Program-made: the position numbers and the translations under genes | Shown: in pieces, positions 4,988 through 6,155 of the stretch | How positions within the stretch are numbered: the stretch's first letter is position 1 | How the letters are laid out: the number at the start of each line of letters is the position of its first letter | The notes under the pieces: model-generated | Databases searched by the model: none | The model's input: the letters and a program-made list of their open reading frames with translations, nothing else | What the model was told of the DNA's origin: nothing | Assembly (NCBI GenBank): GCA_021823425.1 | Contig: JAKANX010000065.1 | Location: 1 to 6,155 of the forward strand | Direction of reading: 5' to 3' | From: Microcaldota archaeon | Lineage (GTDB): Archaea > Micrarchaeota > Micrarchaeia > Anstonellales > Bilamarchaeaceae | Length of the DNA: 6,155 nt

Positions 4988-6155
4988 ATGCTTCTTGCGC
5001 AGAAATACGCACCTTCCAAAGTTGACGAGCTCGCGGGCAACGACGAGGCCAAGGCGAGGCTCAAGCAGTGGATACTGAATTGGATGCGGGGGGTGCGCCA
5101 GAAGCCGATACTCATCAGCGGGCCGACCGGAATAGGGAAAACCGCCGCAGCTTACGCGCTCGCAAAGGAATATGATTTGGAACTGATTGAGATGAACGCG
5201 AGCGAGTTGCGCAACGCGGACCACGTTGAAAAGGTGCTCGCGGCCGCGGGCGGCTCTGCATCGCTCTCGGGAAAAACGAGGCTGCTGCTGATTGACGACG
5301 TGGACGCCTTGGGAAGGGACGACCGCGGCGGGCCGGGCGCAATCTCCGCCGTGCTCAAGAGCGCGCAGGTGCCCGTAATACTGACGGCATCGGACGTGTG
5401 GGACAGGAAGCTCGCGGGAATAAGGGCGGAGTCCCAGCCTCTGGAATTGAGGAGGATTACGAAAACCACAATAGCGAAGGCGCTGCGCAGGATTGCGGAT
5501 GCCGAGGCAATAGCGCTGGACGACGCCGCGATAATGGCGATTGCAGAGGGAGCGAACGGGGATTTGCGCTCGGCGATAAACGACCTTCAGGGCGGAAAGG
5601 CCGGAACGAGGGACAGGGAAGCGGACATATTCTCGCGCGTGCGAACCATTTTCAAGTCATCCTCTTACAAGGAGGCGAGGGAGGCGAGCTGGGGCGACGT
5701 TGAGCACGATTTCCTAAAGCTCTGGATTGACGAGAACATACCTCTTGAATATGGGAGGGCGTCCGAGCTCTCCTCGGCTTACGGGATGCTCTCGCGCGCG
5801 GACGTCTTTGACGGAAGGATAATGAACAGGCAGTACTGGGGATTCCTCAGGTATTCCAACGACCTCATGACCGCGGGCGTCGCGCTGGCCAGGGAGGAAA
5901 AGTCGTTCAGGTTCGTGAAGTACCAGTTCCCCGCGTACCTGCGGCAGATGAGCGCATCCTCGGCGAGAAGGGCGATGCAGAAGGGCGTCGGAAGGAAGAT
6001 TGGGGCGAGGACGCACGCGGGCTGGAAGGAGGCGCTGGACTATATGCATATTATAAAGCACGTTCTGGACAGGCATCCGGAATCAAAGGACTTCTACCAA
6101 TTTGAGGACGAGGAGGCGGCTTTCATACTGGAGGTGCCGGTGACGGCGATAAAGG
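4988..6155 (+). CDS. rfcL: Replication factor C large subunit, C-terminus off the right edge
   Basis: The 389 codons seen encode the archaeal clamp-loader large subunit, which with RfcS loads the PCNA sliding clamp for replication and repair. The start AQKYAPSKVDELAGNDEA is typical of the family. Walker A GPTGIGKT is at 45-52. The Walker B region LLLIDDVD is at 99-106, with Asp104 where Glu is usual (DEVD/DEAD). The sensor 1 stretch ILTASDVWD has Ser135 where Asn is usual. Sensor 2 GDLRSAINDLQ is at 191-201 with Arg194 kept. The large-subunit collar region follows (KLWIDENIP about 250, SRADVFDGR, NDLMTAGVALA). The C-terminal tail and any PCNA-binding motif lie outside the window. ATG 4988 comes 21 bp after the helicase stop with only a weak GGA upstream. 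The identity is secure; the altered ATPase residues are notable. Confidence 0.95.
   Translation, partial: MLLAQKYAPSKVDELAGNDEAKARLKQWILNWMRGVRQKPILISGPTGIGKTAAAYALAKEYDLELIEMNASELRNADHVEKVLAAAGGSASLSGKTRLLLIDDVDALGRDDRGGPGAISAVLKSAQVPVILTASDVWDRKLAGIRAESQPLELRRITKTTIAKALRRIADAEAIALDDAAIMAIAEGANGDLRSAINDLQGGKAGTRDREADIFSRVRTIFKSSSYKEAREASWGDVEHDFLKLWIDENIPLEYGRASELSSAYGMLSRADVFDGRIMNRQYWGFLRYSNDLMTAGVALAREEKSFRFVKYQFPAYLRQMSASSARRAMQKGVGRKIGARTHAGWKEALDYMHIIKHVLDRHPESKDFYQFEDEEAAFILEVPVTAIK

Overview
The window is archaeal chromosome. The main evidence is an archaeal-type replication factor C large subunit, an XPD/Rad3-type iron-sulfur helicase, an archaeal Lon-domain secreted protease, a tRNA gene without encoded CCA, TATA boxes 24-29 bp upstream of start codons or of the tRNA 5' end, and starts that look leaderless. 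Coding DNA is fairly GC-rich, with many GCG, AGG and ATA codons, while promoters are AT-rich islands. A DPANN-type lineage such as Micrarchaeota or Diapherotrites is a guess that the window cannot prove.

Layout. Positions 1-2283 (minus strand) are a two-gene operon. The first gene is an EF-Tu/SelB-like protein whose GTPase domain has lost its nucleotide-binding motifs. Its stop overlaps (ATGA) the start of a secreted Lon-type Ser/Lys protease that runs off the left edge. A single perfectly palindromic TATA box at 2325-2334 lies between this operon and the divergent csaA gene (2356-2688, plus), a small tRNA-binding OB-fold protein. Positions 2689-3112 hold no protein gene. They hold an intact tRNA-Gly(CCC) on the minus strand with its own promoter and, 165 bp upstream of it, a near-perfect copy of only the 5' half of that tRNA. 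The copy ends in the anticodon loop and is followed by a hairpin. Positions 3113-6155 (plus) hold the Fe-S helicase and then, 21 bp later, rfcL, which runs off the right edge.

How the genes work together. The right half is a replication/repair pair: a 5'-3' Fe-S helicase followed by the large clamp-loader subunit. The left half and centre have a translation flavour (EF-like protein, CsaA, tRNA-Gly), but the protease is exported. The most unusual item is the solitary tRNA half. It could be a relic of integration or recombination, or a 5' half gene of a split tRNA. The second most unusual points are the substituted ATPase residues in RfcL and the degenerate GTPase.
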